Shown: piece by piece, positions 1 through 7,268 of the stretch | How the letters are laid out: each line of letters opens with the position of its first letter | Numbering within the stretch: the stretch's first letter is position 1 | NCBI RefSeq assembly: GCF_005925345.1 | Contig: NZ_SSHJ01000019.1 | Span: 36,934-100,933 of the forward strand | Direction of reading: 5' to 3' | DNA from: Pedobacter ureilyticus | GTDB taxonomy: Bacteria; Bacteroidota; Bacteroidia; Sphingobacteriales; Sphingobacteriaceae | Length of the DNA stretch: 64,000 nucleotides | The notes under the pieces: generated by a model | Told to the model about the DNA's origin: nothing | Databases searched by the model: none | The model's input: only the letters and a program-made list of their open reading frames with translations | Position numbers and translations under genes: made by a program

Positions 1-30
1 ACAGCTGCAATGGGAGTAAAACCATTATAA
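1..30 (+). CDS. C-terminal tail of an upstream gene (partial)
   Basis: Frame 1 reads through the window edge for nine codons (ending MGVKPL) to a TAA at 28-30, three bases before the uppP ATG. The tight spacing suggests the last gene of the same operon. In related Bacteroidota I recall a small DUF3098 membrane protein upstream of uppP, but nine residues cannot confirm that. Confidence 0.35.
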   Translation, partial: TAAMGVKPL

Positions 31-33
31 TAA

Positions 34-828
34 ATGAACTATCTACAAGCAATTATCCTTGCTATTATTGAAGGATTAACCGAGTTTTTGCCGGTATCTT
101 CTACAGGCCACATGATTATTGGCACCGCTTTGATGAATATGGAGCCTACTCCTTTTGTTAAGCTTTTTACCATTGTGATCCAACTTGGCACCATACTGTC
201 TGTGCTGGTATTGTACTTTAAACGCTTTTTTAAATCACTAAACTTCTATTATAAATTGGTAGTAGCAGCAGTACCTGCCTCAATTTTAGGTTTGTTGCTA
301 AACGACTTTATAGACTCGCTGCTAGAAAGTCCTTTAATGGTGGCTGTAATGTTGGTAGTTGGCGGAGTAATCCTTCTTTTTGTCGACAAATGGTTTAATA
401 AGCCGCGTATCGACAACTCTGACGAAATATCCTACAAACAATCTTTTGTCATTGGGCTTTACCAATGTTTAGCGCTAATTCCGGGAACATCCCGCTCTGC
501 CAGTACCATTGTGGGCGCTATGACACAAAACCTTACCCGTAAGGCAGCAGCCGAATTTTCTTTCTTTTTGGCCATCCCAATGATGTTAGGAGCTTCTGTT
601 GTGAAACTATATAAATTTTTAAAAGAAGGCCATACATTCTCAAGTCAAGAAATCAACCTTTTGGTTATCGGCAACATCGTTGGTTTTGTCGTTGCCATTA
701 TCGCAATTAAAACGTTCATCAACATCCTTACCAAACACGGTTTTAAAGCTTTTGGATGGTATCGGATAGTTGTGGGATTGATTATCTTAGTTTTATTACT
801 TTCGGGCCACGAGTTATCCATTATATAA
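34..828 (+). CDS. uppP: Undecaprenyl-diphosphatase UppP/BacA
   Basis: This integral membrane enzyme dephosphorylates undecaprenyl pyrophosphate, recycling the lipid carrier for peptidoglycan and other surface polymers; extra copies give bacitracin resistance. The 264-residue length is normal for the family. Both signature motifs are visible: the glutamate-rich EGLTEFLPVSSTGH segment at residues 13-26 and PGTSRS near residue 150. About eight hydrophobic segments span the protein. It starts with ATG three bases after the preceding stop and is followed 30 bp later by truB on the same strand, so it is probably mid-operon. Identification is firm. Confidence 0.96.
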   Translation: MNYLQAIILAIIEGLTEFLPVSSTGHMIIGTALMNMEPTPFVKLFTIVIQLGTILSVLVLYFKRFFKSLNFYYKLVVAAVPASILGLLLNDFIDSLLESPLMVAVMLVVGGVILLFVDKWFNKPRIDNSDEISYKQSFVIGLYQCLALIPGTSRSASTIVGAMTQNLTRKAAAEFSFFLAIPMMLGASVVKLYKFLKEGHTFSSQEINLLVIGNIVGFVVAIIAIKTFINILTKHGFKAFGWYRIVVGLIILVLLLSGHELSII

Positions 829-832
829 TCAG

Positions 833-840
833 TAAATTTG
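833..840 (+). promoter_or_regulatory. -7 element (TAAATTTG) before truB
   Basis: TAAATTTG fits the Bacteroidota TAnnTTTG -7 consensus and lies 18 bp before the truB start codon. No TTG is seen at the -33 position. If used it would give truB its own, very short leader. Confidence 0.4.
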
Positions 841-858
841 CGGCCTAAATAAATCACG

Positions 859-1599
859 TTGCAAGAAAACACTACATTTCCAGATTTCAATTTTGCAGAA
901 GGCGAACTCCTTCTCATTAACAAACCTTACCAATGGACTTCTTTTGACGTAGTTGGAAAAATCCGCAATTCGTTAAAACCGGCGAAATTAAAAGTTGGCC
1001 ACGCAGGCACTTTAGATCCTTTAGCTACAGGCTTGTTAATTATCTGTACCGGAAAACTAACTAAGCAAATCGATACTTTCCAAGCTGAGGAAAAGGAGTA
1101 TACAGGCACTTTGGTACTTGGAGCCACTACTCCGTCTTACGATATGGAAACCGAAGTGAATGCTAGCTTCGACATTTCTGGCATTACCAAAGAACAAATT
1201 TTAGCTGCAACAGCCCAATTCAAAGGCGATATCTCTCAATATCCGCCAGCACACTCTGCAGTAAAAGTAAATGGCGAACGCTTATACGTAAAAGCACGCT
1301 TAGGTGAAGAAGTAGAACTAAAAAAACGTTTTGTAACCGTCAGCGAATTTGAAATTACAAAAATATCTTTACCAGAGGTTGATTTTAGGATAGTTTGTAG
1401 CAAAGGGACTTACATTCGTTCGTTGGTTTCTGATTTCGGGAAAGCGCTAAACAATGGCGCTTACTTATCTAAATTGACACGCACCCGCAGCGGCAATTTT
1501 TTGCTGAGCAACGCATTTGAACTGCCAGAATTCATTGCTTATCTTCGTGAGAAGAGAGAACAAGCAAAAGTAAATACGGAAACCAATGAAAAAGCATAA
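859..1599 (+). CDS. truB: tRNA pseudouridine(55) synthase TruB
   Basis: TruB converts uridine 55 in the T-loop of tRNAs to pseudouridine. The N-terminus LLINKPYQWTSFDVV and the catalytic GTLDPLATG motif (Asp at about residue 53) are diagnostic, and a KGTYIRSL motif follows near residue 180. The length, 246 residues, is typical. The only start that keeps the N-terminal extension is TTG at 859; there is no ATG upstream in frame, so the start is a non-ATG codon and slightly uncertain. The last codons overlap the ATG of the YitT-like gene by 14 bases, suggesting translational coupling. Confidence 0.95.
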   Translation: MQENTTFPDFNFAEGELLLINKPYQWTSFDVVGKIRNSLKPAKLKVGHAGTLDPLATGLLIICTGKLTKQIDTFQAEEKEYTGTLVLGATTPSYDMETEVNASFDISGITKEQILAATAQFKGDISQYPPAHSAVKVNGERLYVKARLGEEVELKKRFVTVSEFEITKISLPEVDFRIVCSKGTYIRSLVSDFGKALNNGAYLSKLTRTRSGNFLLSNAFELPEFIAYLREKREQAKVNTETNEKA

Positions 1600-2449
1600 C
1601 AAAAGTGAAAAAATACGCATGGCAAGAGAAATCCTCTTTATGTGCCTTGGCGTTATTTCTGCATGTTTTGGGTTAAAAAGCTTTTTGATGCCAGAGCATT
1701 TTATTGATGGTGGCGTAACAGGCATCTCTTTATTGCTCAGTACGCTAACAGGATGGAATTTATCTTACCTCATTATCATCATCAACATTCCTTTTATTAT
1801 TTTAGGATATAAACAGATTGGCAGCACCTTTGCACTTAAAACAGCTATCGCAATTGCAGCGCTATCTTTGGGTTTAATTTTCATTCCGTTTCAGCCCATT
1901 ACACACGAAAAAGTTTTGATTGCTTTTTTTGGTGGTTTCTTTTTGGGTGGCGGCATTGGCTTGGCTATGCGTGGTGGTTGCGTGATAGACGGCACCGAAG
2001 TTTTGGCGCTTTACATTAGCAGAAAGAGCCAGCTTACCGTTGGAAATATCATTTTTATACTCAACATTGTGATTTTCCTTTTTGCTGCTTATTTCATCAA
2101 CATTGATACCGCTCTATACGCTATCCTTACTTATTTATCGGCAACCAATACTATTGATTTTATTGTTAACCGACTGGAAGCTTATACTGGCGTAACCATT
2201 ATTTCTGAAGAAAATGAAACGATCAAGATGTTCATTATCAATGAAATGAAACGCGGTGTAACTATCTACAAAGGAGAAGGTGGCTATTTGCAGAAAAAAG
2301 ACATCGACATTATTTATACCGTAGTAACCAAGCTAGAATTGAGCAAACTACAAGATAAAATAAACGAAATCGACTCTAATGCGTTTGTTGTACAGCAGCA
2401 AATTGCCGATTTAAAAGGTGGCGTAGTGAAGCGTCAGGCTTTGCATTAA
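1586..2449 (+). CDS. YitT family membrane protein (DUF161/DUF2179)
   Basis: This is a 287-residue protein with five or six hydrophobic segments (residues 10-180) followed by a soluble C-terminal domain of about 100 residues. The order matches the YitT family: a membrane DUF161 part, with a glycine-rich GGFFLGGGIGLAMRGG stretch near residue 115, then a DUF2179 domain containing KRGVTIYKGEGGY near residue 225. Members are thought to be transporters or receptors, but no substrate is established. The ATG lies inside the end of truB (14 bp overlap), so the two are probably cotranslated. The family call is firm, the function unknown. Confidence 0.9.
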   Translation: MKKHNKSEKIRMAREILFMCLGVISACFGLKSFLMPEHFIDGGVTGISLLLSTLTGWNLSYLIIIINIPFIILGYKQIGSTFALKTAIAIAALSLGLIFIPFQPITHEKVLIAFFGGFFLGGGIGLAMRGGCVIDGTEVLALYISRKSQLTVGNIIFILNIVIFLFAAYFINIDTALYAILTYLSATNTIDFIVNRLEAYTGVTIISEENETIKMFIINEMKRGVTIYKGEGGYLQKKDIDIIYTVVTKLELSKLQDKINEIDSNAFVVQQQIADLKGGVVKRQALH

Positions 2450-2452
2450 AAG

Positions 2453-2528
2453 TTTGACTGATAAAAATGAACCAAATAGGCACATAGATTATTTCGTCTT
2501 AAAATTAAAAACTATGTGACTGCCCGGT
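2453..2528. repeat. Short inverted repeat CACATAG/CTATGTG between yitT-like gene and ribF
   Basis: CACATAG at 2481-2487 and CTATGTG at 2512-2518 form a 7-bp stem around an AT-rich loop. I recall similar CTATGTG-type repeats between genes of other Bacteroidota. It fills most of the 106-bp gap before ribF. A role as a transcript end or a dispersed repeat is inference. Confidence 0.4.
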
Positions 2529-2555
2529 CAGAAACTAAAAATAGATTTAATCGTT

Positions 2556-3593
2556 TTGAAAACATATACTCAACTTTCGGATTTTAAAAAATTAAATAAC
2601 GCAATAGTTACTATCGGTACTTTTGACGGTGTGCATTTTGGACATCAAAAAATTATCAAAAGGTTATGCGAACTGGCAAAGTCTTCAGGAGGAGAAAGTG
2701 TGTTGTTAACTTTTTTCCCGCACCCGCGGATGATTATTGATCCCGAAAATCAAGATCTGAAAATGATTAACACCATTGATGAAAAAGCTCAAATCTTAGC
2801 TAGTTTAGGTGTAGACCATTTAATTATCACGCCGTTTACGAGAGATTTTTCTAATTTAAGCGCAGAAGAATACATCAAAAACATTTTGGTAGATGCCATT
2901 GGCACTAGGAAAATTATTATCGGCTACGACCACCGATTTGGTAAAGACCGATTGGGTAACATCCAAACTTTAGCAGAAAATGCAGCAGTATTTGGTTACA
3001 GCGTAGAAGAAATACCTGAACAAGACATTAATGACGTTGCCGTTAGCTCTACAAAAATCAGAAAAGCACTTTTAGATGGCGATGTAGGCTTAGCTAACGA
3101 CTACCTAGGCTATGCATTTTCTATCTACGGGCCTGTAATTAAAGGCGATAAAATTGGGAGAACCATTGGTTTCCCTACAGCAAACATTTTTGTTGCCGAA
3201 ACCTACAAATTGATACCCGGAGATGGCATTTACGCCGTTACCGTAGAATTGGAGTCGGAGGTCGGAAGTCCGAAGTCCGAAGATAATAATGCTCAATCTC
3301 ACACGTCAAACAGTAAAACAAATAATTCTTTATTTGAACTTCCGACATCGGACATCAGACATCAGACTTACAAGGGAATGGCCTATATTGGCCAGCGTCC
3401 TACGATCAACGGCATGACACGCAACATAGAAGTGAACATCTTTGATTTCGACAAGGAAATTTACGGACAAAATATCAAGATGAACTTCCTGGCTTTTTTA
3501 AGGCACGACGTTAAATTTACAGGGTTAGAAGCATTAAAACAACAATTGCAGCAAGACAAGGCCAACACGCTTTTATTTTTTGAAGGAAAATAG
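2556..3593 (+). CDS. ribF: Bifunctional riboflavin kinase/FAD synthetase with an in-frame repeat insertion
   Basis: RibF phosphorylates riboflavin to FMN and adenylates it to FAD. The N-terminal nucleotidyltransferase carries GTFDGVHFGH (residues 21-30) and SSTKIRKAL near residue 168. The C-terminal riboflavin kinase carries GRTIGFPTAN near residue 205 and GQRPTI near 280. At 345 residues it is longer than the usual 305-315. The excess lies at about residues 233-271, between YAVTVELE and YKGMAYIG, two strands that are normally joined by a few residues. The DNA there is a heptad-repeat hairpin (3252-3369). The start is TTG at 2556, the only one placing KTYTQL before the conserved core. Confidence 0.94.
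   Translation: MKTYTQLSDFKKLNNAIVTIGTFDGVHFGHQKIIKRLCELAKSSGGESVLLTFFPHPRMIIDPENQDLKMINTIDEKAQILASLGVDHLIITPFTRDFSNLSAEEYIKNILVDAIGTRKIIIGYDHRFGKDRLGNIQTLAENAAVFGYSVEEIPEQDINDVAVSSTKIRKALLDGDVGLANDYLGYAFSIYGPVIKGDKIGRTIGFPTANIFVAETYKLIPGDGIYAVTVELESEVGSPKSEDNNAQSHTSNSKTNNSLFELPTSDIRHQTYKGMAYIGQRPTINGMTRNIEVNIFDFDKEIYGQNIKMNFLAFLRHDVKFTGLEALKQQLQQDKANTLLFFEGK
3252..3369. repeat. Heptad-repeat hairpin element inserted in frame in ribF
   Basis: The left arm (3252-3282) is GAGTCGG, AGGTCGG, AAGTCCG, AAGTCCG, AAG. The right arm (3339-3369) read on the other strand is AAGTCTG, ATGTCTG, ATGTCCG, ATGTCGG, AAG. The arms are thus imperfect reverse complements in heptad register, around a 56-base AT-rich loop. 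The reading frame is open throughout. Confidence 0.88.
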
Positions 3594-3718
3594 TTTCCTT
3601 GTCATTTATATTCCTAATAGCGCTAATTCGAAAGAGAGTTCAACTTTTTTCAGTATTTTGTGGCTGTGGTATGTTCTTTTGAGACGAATACCTCATTCCT
3701 TAAAAATATACTTAGCTG

Positions 3719-5944
3719 ATGACACACTTACCAGTACTTATTTCCGACTTAGGATTGATACTCGCCGCAGGTGGTATAACTACGCTCTTATTTAAAAAGA
3801 TAAAGCAACCACTGGTATTGGGTTACATCCTTGCAGGAATTATTGTTGGGCCCTATCTTAACTTTACGCCAACAGTAACCGACCATAAAAGCATTACTAC
3901 TTGGGCCGAAATTGGGGTTATATTTTTGCTGTTTAGCTTGGGGCTAGAATTTAGTTTTAAAAAGCTAGCAAAAGTTGGTGGCTCGGCAGGCATTACCGCA
4001 GTAGTAGATGTGTTTGGCATGTTTGCCTTAGGTTATGGTACAGCCTGGTTATTAAATTGGCCAACCATGGACCGCTTCTTTTTGGGCGGCATCATGTCTA
4101 TCTCCTCCACTACTATTATTATGAGGGCTTTTGATGAGCTTAACGTAAAGCATAAGAAATTTGCAGGGTTGGTATTTGGGGTGCTCATTGTGGAAGACCT
4201 ATTTGCCATATTGATGCTAGTGTTGTTCTCTACACTGGCAGCTAGTTCAAAATTTGAAGGAGGTGAAGTACTGCTATCCGTACTCAAACTCGGGTTCTTC
4301 CTAACACTTTGGTTCTTGGCCGGCATCTTCTTAATTCCGTCTTTTTTAAAGGCTACTAAAAAACTGATGAATGACGAAACAATGCTGATAGTATCGCTTG
4401 CTCTTTGTCTTACCATGGTCTTGCTGGCAGTTAAAGTGGGTTTTTCTCCAGCGCTTGGTGCCTTTATTATGGGTTCTATACTGGCAGAAACTACCCAAGC
4501 AGAACGAATTGAACACCTTACCACTTCGGTTAAAAACTTATTTGCTGCAATTTTCTTCGTATCCGTAGGAATGATGATTGATCCGCAGATATTGATTGAC
4601 CAAGCCGTACCTGTATTGGTGATCTCAGCAAGTGTAATTTTAGGGAAATTTCTTTTTGCGGGGTCGGGAGCACTACTCTCTGGTCAGCCGTTAAAAACTT
4701 CCATTCAAACCGGGCTTAGCTTAACACAAATTGGTGAGTTTTCTTTTATCATTGCCACCCTAGGGCTTAGTCTAAAGGCCACTAGCGAAACGCTGTATCC
4801 AATTACCATTGCTGTTTCGGCGCTAACCACATTTACCACGCCATACATGATTAAACTTGCAGATCCGATGCATCGTTTATTTAATAAAATTTTGCCGCAA
4901 AGATGGATCAACGCCATAGAACGATACAGTACAAGTGCCGCCGGAATAACCACCATGCCCGATTGGAAAATTCTGCTTAGGGCTTACACCATTAATACCA
5001 TTACCCATGGGGTTATCATTACCGCTATTGTGCTCCTGGTTTCAAGTTACTTACATCCATTTATCGTTAATAACATTACCAATGGCATCAATGGCATCAT
5101 TATAAGTATCATCATTTCCTTTCTTATCATGTCGCCATTTTTGTGGGCTCTTTCGGTAAGGCGCATAGAGAAAACGGCATATTCTCACCTGTGGCTTAAC
5201 AAAAAATATACAAGAGGACCACTCATCGCTATTGAGGTTTTTAGGATAGCATTAGGTACGTTCTTTGTTGGCTTTTTAATCTATCAATTTTTTGATACAT
5301 GGACCGCCGCCAGCATTGCAGTTGGCCTAATAGTTTTGGTAATGGTGATATTTTCTAGAAGGCTACAAAGTTTTTACGAACGTATGGAAAACAGGTTTTT
5401 CTATAACCTTAATGCCAGAGAAGCAGCAAAAAAACAACCAGAAATTTTACCTTGGGATACGCACTTGCTCGAATTAACAGTAGCGCCAGAGTCGAAATTA
5501 GTAGGACAAACCTTGGTAGATTTGGCAGTAAGGGAAAAGTACGGCATTAACATCGCCATGATTGAGCGTGGAAAAATCATGATCCCAACGCCAAAACGTG
5601 ATGAACGCCTATATCCAAATGATAAAGTATTGGTAATTGGTACCGATGATCAACTGGCAAGTGTTAAACATTTATTCGACAGAGATCAAACGGAGGTAGA
5701 CGAAGACGAAACATTTCCTAAACAAGATATGGCACTCCAAAAGATTGTCATCAATAGCAAATCTCCAGTATTTGGACAAACCATTAGAGATAGTGGCATA
5801 AGAGAAAAAACCCAAGGGCTGGTAGTTGGTATTGAAAGAAATGGCCAGCGGATCTTAAATCCAGACTCTCACATGGTTTTTGAAAACGAAGATATTGTTT
5901 GGATAGTGGGAAACAATAAGCGTATTCCAGAATTATTGAAATAA
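3719..5944 (+). CDS. Kef-type cation:proton antiporter with two C-terminal TrkA-C domains
   Basis: This CPA2-type monovalent cation/proton antiporter has about twelve hydrophobic segments across residues 1-390, with VEDLFAILML near residue 160 and TQIGEFSF near residue 335 typical of the Na/H-exchanger fold. A further hydrophobic block (about residues 420-560) precedes two soluble repeats, about 580-650 and 665-741, both resembling the RCK-C (TrkA-C) ligand domain. No Rossmann-type RCK-N/TrkA-N domain is visible, although it normally sits between channel and RCK-C in KefB/C. At 741 residues it is longer than KefB/C. The gene stands alone, about 125 bp after ribF. K+ is the likely but unproven cation. 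Confidence 0.88.
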   Translation: MTHLPVLISDLGLILAAGGITTLLFKKIKQPLVLGYILAGIIVGPYLNFTPTVTDHKSITTWAEIGVIFLLFSLGLEFSFKKLAKVGGSAGITAVVDVFGMFALGYGTAWLLNWPTMDRFFLGGIMSISSTTIIMRAFDELNVKHKKFAGLVFGVLIVEDLFAILMLVLFSTLAASSKFEGGEVLLSVLKLGFFLTLWFLAGIFLIPSFLKATKKLMNDETMLIVSLALCLTMVLLAVKVGFSPALGAFIMGSILAETTQAERIEHLTTSVKNLFAAIFFVSVGMMIDPQILIDQAVPVLVISASVILGKFLFAGSGALLSGQPLKTSIQTGLSLTQIGEFSFIIATLGLSLKATSETLYPITIAVSALTTFTTPYMIKLADPMHRLFNKILPQRWINAIERYSTSAAGITTMPDWKILLRAYTINTITHGVIITAIVLLVSSYLHPFIVNNITNGINGIIISIIISFLIMSPFLWALSVRRIEKTAYSHLWLNKKYTRGPLIAIEVFRIALGTFFVGFLIYQFFDTWTAASIAVGLIVLVMVIFSRRLQSFYERMENRFFYNLNAREAAKKQPEILPWDTHLLELTVAPESKLVGQTLVDLAVREKYGINIAMIERGKIMIPTPKRDERLYPNDKVLVIGTDDQLASVKHLFDRDQTEVDEDETFPKQDMALQKIVINSKSPVFGQTIRDSGIREKTQGLVVGIERNGQRILNPDSHMVFENEDIVWIVGNNKRIPELLK

Positions 5945-6039
5945 CTTTATTTTTTTATTACTGAGAAATTGTTCCATAGTGTGAGTACCACCAACCAATT
6001 TAGTGACTTGCATCAGAAAGAATAGAGATACTTAAACCT

Positions 6040-6047
6040 TACCTTTG
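6040..6047 (+). promoter_or_regulatory. -7 element (TACCTTTG) before the haemoglobin gene
   Basis: TACCTTTG matches TAnnTTTG exactly, 20 bp before the ATG at 6067. No TTG lies at the expected -33 distance. Confidence 0.45.
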
Positions 6048-6066
6048 TATATCAAAATTCGCGAAG

Positions 6067-6459
6067 ATGGCATTAGCAGATATTCACAAGTTAGAAGATA
6101 TCCAATTATTAGTAAATACTTTCTATTCACGAGTACGTGAAAATGAATTATTAGGCCCATTATTTAATGAGCGTATTGGCGATAGATGGCCAGAGCACTT
6201 AGAAAAAATGTATCGCTTCTGGCAAACTATTCTTTTAGAAGTGCATACCTATACAGGCAGCCCATTCCCACCCCATGCCAAACTTCCGGTAAGCCAACTT
6301 CATTTTGATACTTGGCTAAACTTATGGCACCAAACGGTAGATCAATTTTTTGCCGGAGAAAAAGCTACAGATGCCAAATGGCGTGGCGATAGAATGGCAG
6401 AAATGTTTATGTATAAAATTGAGTATTATCGTAATAACGATGCTAAGCCATTGATGTAG
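6067..6459 (+). CDS. Group III truncated haemoglobin
   Basis: This 130-residue haem protein fits the trHbIII (glbP-like) family: the N-terminal DIHKLEDIQLLVNTFYSRVREN, an RFWQTILL segment near residue 53, and PFPPHAKLP, HFDTWL and LWHQTVDQFF spacing around the proximal histidine region (about residues 65-95). Family members bind O2 or NO; a physiological role here is not shown by the sequence. The gene is monocistronic, with its own -7 element, and converges on the LysE gene. Confidence 0.92.
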   Translation: MALADIHKLEDIQLLVNTFYSRVRENELLGPLFNERIGDRWPEHLEKMYRFWQTILLEVHTYTGSPFPPHAKLPVSQLHFDTWLNLWHQTVDQFFAGEKATDAKWRGDRMAEMFMYKIEYYRNNDAKPLM

Positions 6460-6500
6460 TTTTTGGGATTCAAGATTATTCTAGTTGCAGAAGAGCACTA

Positions 6501-7154
6501 CTAATCAAAGTAAATTACTACCTGCTTAACAATTAAATACAGCGCCAAGCAATACAAAAAAATAGCTATACTTTTATTGATCAATCTGCTGCTTAGCGTA
6601 AACTTCTCTTGAATAAATTGAGCAAAATGCGCATAACCATATAATGCAAGCATAGAGCCCACACCAGAACCTAGACTAAAAATAATTAACGAAAGATATG
6701 AGGTCGTAATCCATTCGTGAAGAATAACGTAGTTACCAAAAAACAACCAAAAAGGTATTTGCACGGGATTCAGTACACCTAAAATCACACCATAAAGCAC
6801 GCTTCCTTTCCTACTGTCGGTGGCCTTAGGCTGATTGACCTTATCTCGGTTAAGCCATGTTAAAGTGCCCATTACCAGCAACAACACCATCATAAAAAGA
6901 TCAACCAAAAAGCTCAACTGAAAATTGCCGAGTTTGATGGTGTCAATATCTACATCACTAGAAATCCAGCGGGCAAAACGCATCATGCCGAAAGTAAAAA
7001 AAACTTCTATTGCGGAAAAAGCTAGGATAAAGCCCCAAGCTTGGCGCATACCACGGTTAATGGTTAACTGTGCCAAAGTTAGGTTAATATTACCCGGCGG
7101 GATGTATCCCATTGCGTTAAGCGCAACGCCAATTAGAAAGGTAACTACGAGCAT
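6501..7154 (-). CDS. LysE family translocator
   Basis: A 217-residue membrane protein with six hydrophobic segments. The first helix ends in GYIPPGNINL (about residues 16-25), the equivalent of the PGP motif of LysE/RhtB amino-acid exporters, and a second NPVQIPFW motif lies near residue 128. It should export an amino acid or similar metabolite; the substrate cannot be read from the sequence. It lies 113 bp downstream of uvrA on the same strand and is separated from it by a heptad-repeat element, so cotranscription is uncertain. Confidence 0.87.
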   Translation of the reverse strand: MLVVTFLIGVALNAMGYIPPGNINLTLAQLTINRGMRQAWGFILAFSAIEVFFTFGMMRFARWISSDVDIDTIKLGNFQLSFLVDLFMMVLLLVMGTLTWLNRDKVNQPKATDSRKGSVLYGVILGVLNPVQIPFWLFFGNYVILHEWITTSYLSLIIFSLGSGVGSMLALYGYAHFAQFIQEKFTLSSRLINKSIAIFLYCLALYLIVKQVVIYFD

Positions 7155-7215
7155 TAGTCTAGAATTGTTGTATGGTTAAATTGTTTCATTGTTTGGTTTG
7201 ATATAGACATTTGTA

Positions 7216-7268
7216 AGTAGAAAGTTTAGAGTTCTAATCTCAATACGCTATACTCAATTCTCAAATCT
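7216..7268. repeat. Heptad-repeat element abutting the uvrA stop codon
   Basis: The left part is AGTAGAA, AGTTTAG, AGTTCTA (7216-7236). From 7234 come five heptads CTAATCT, CAATACG, CTATACT, CAATTCT, CAAATCT ending at 7268, the last base of the uvrA stop codon. On the minus strand these read AGATTTG, AGAATTG, AGTATAG, CGTATTG, AGATTAG, the same unit type as in the 63281 element. Confidence 0.65.

Noticed and set aside
3252..3369. Possibility that the ribF repeat is a CRISPR-like or VNTR array
   Set aside because: There are no spacers of fixed length, and the two arms are inverted, not direct. The heptad hairpin explanation fits better.
3580..3795. 71-codon ORF across the ribF end and the antiporter start
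   Set aside because: It overlaps the antiporter N-terminus in another frame and has no protein-like composition of its own.
4033..4524. 163-codon antisense ORF inside the antiporter
   Set aside because: It lies fully within a conserved gene on the other strand and lacks domain features.
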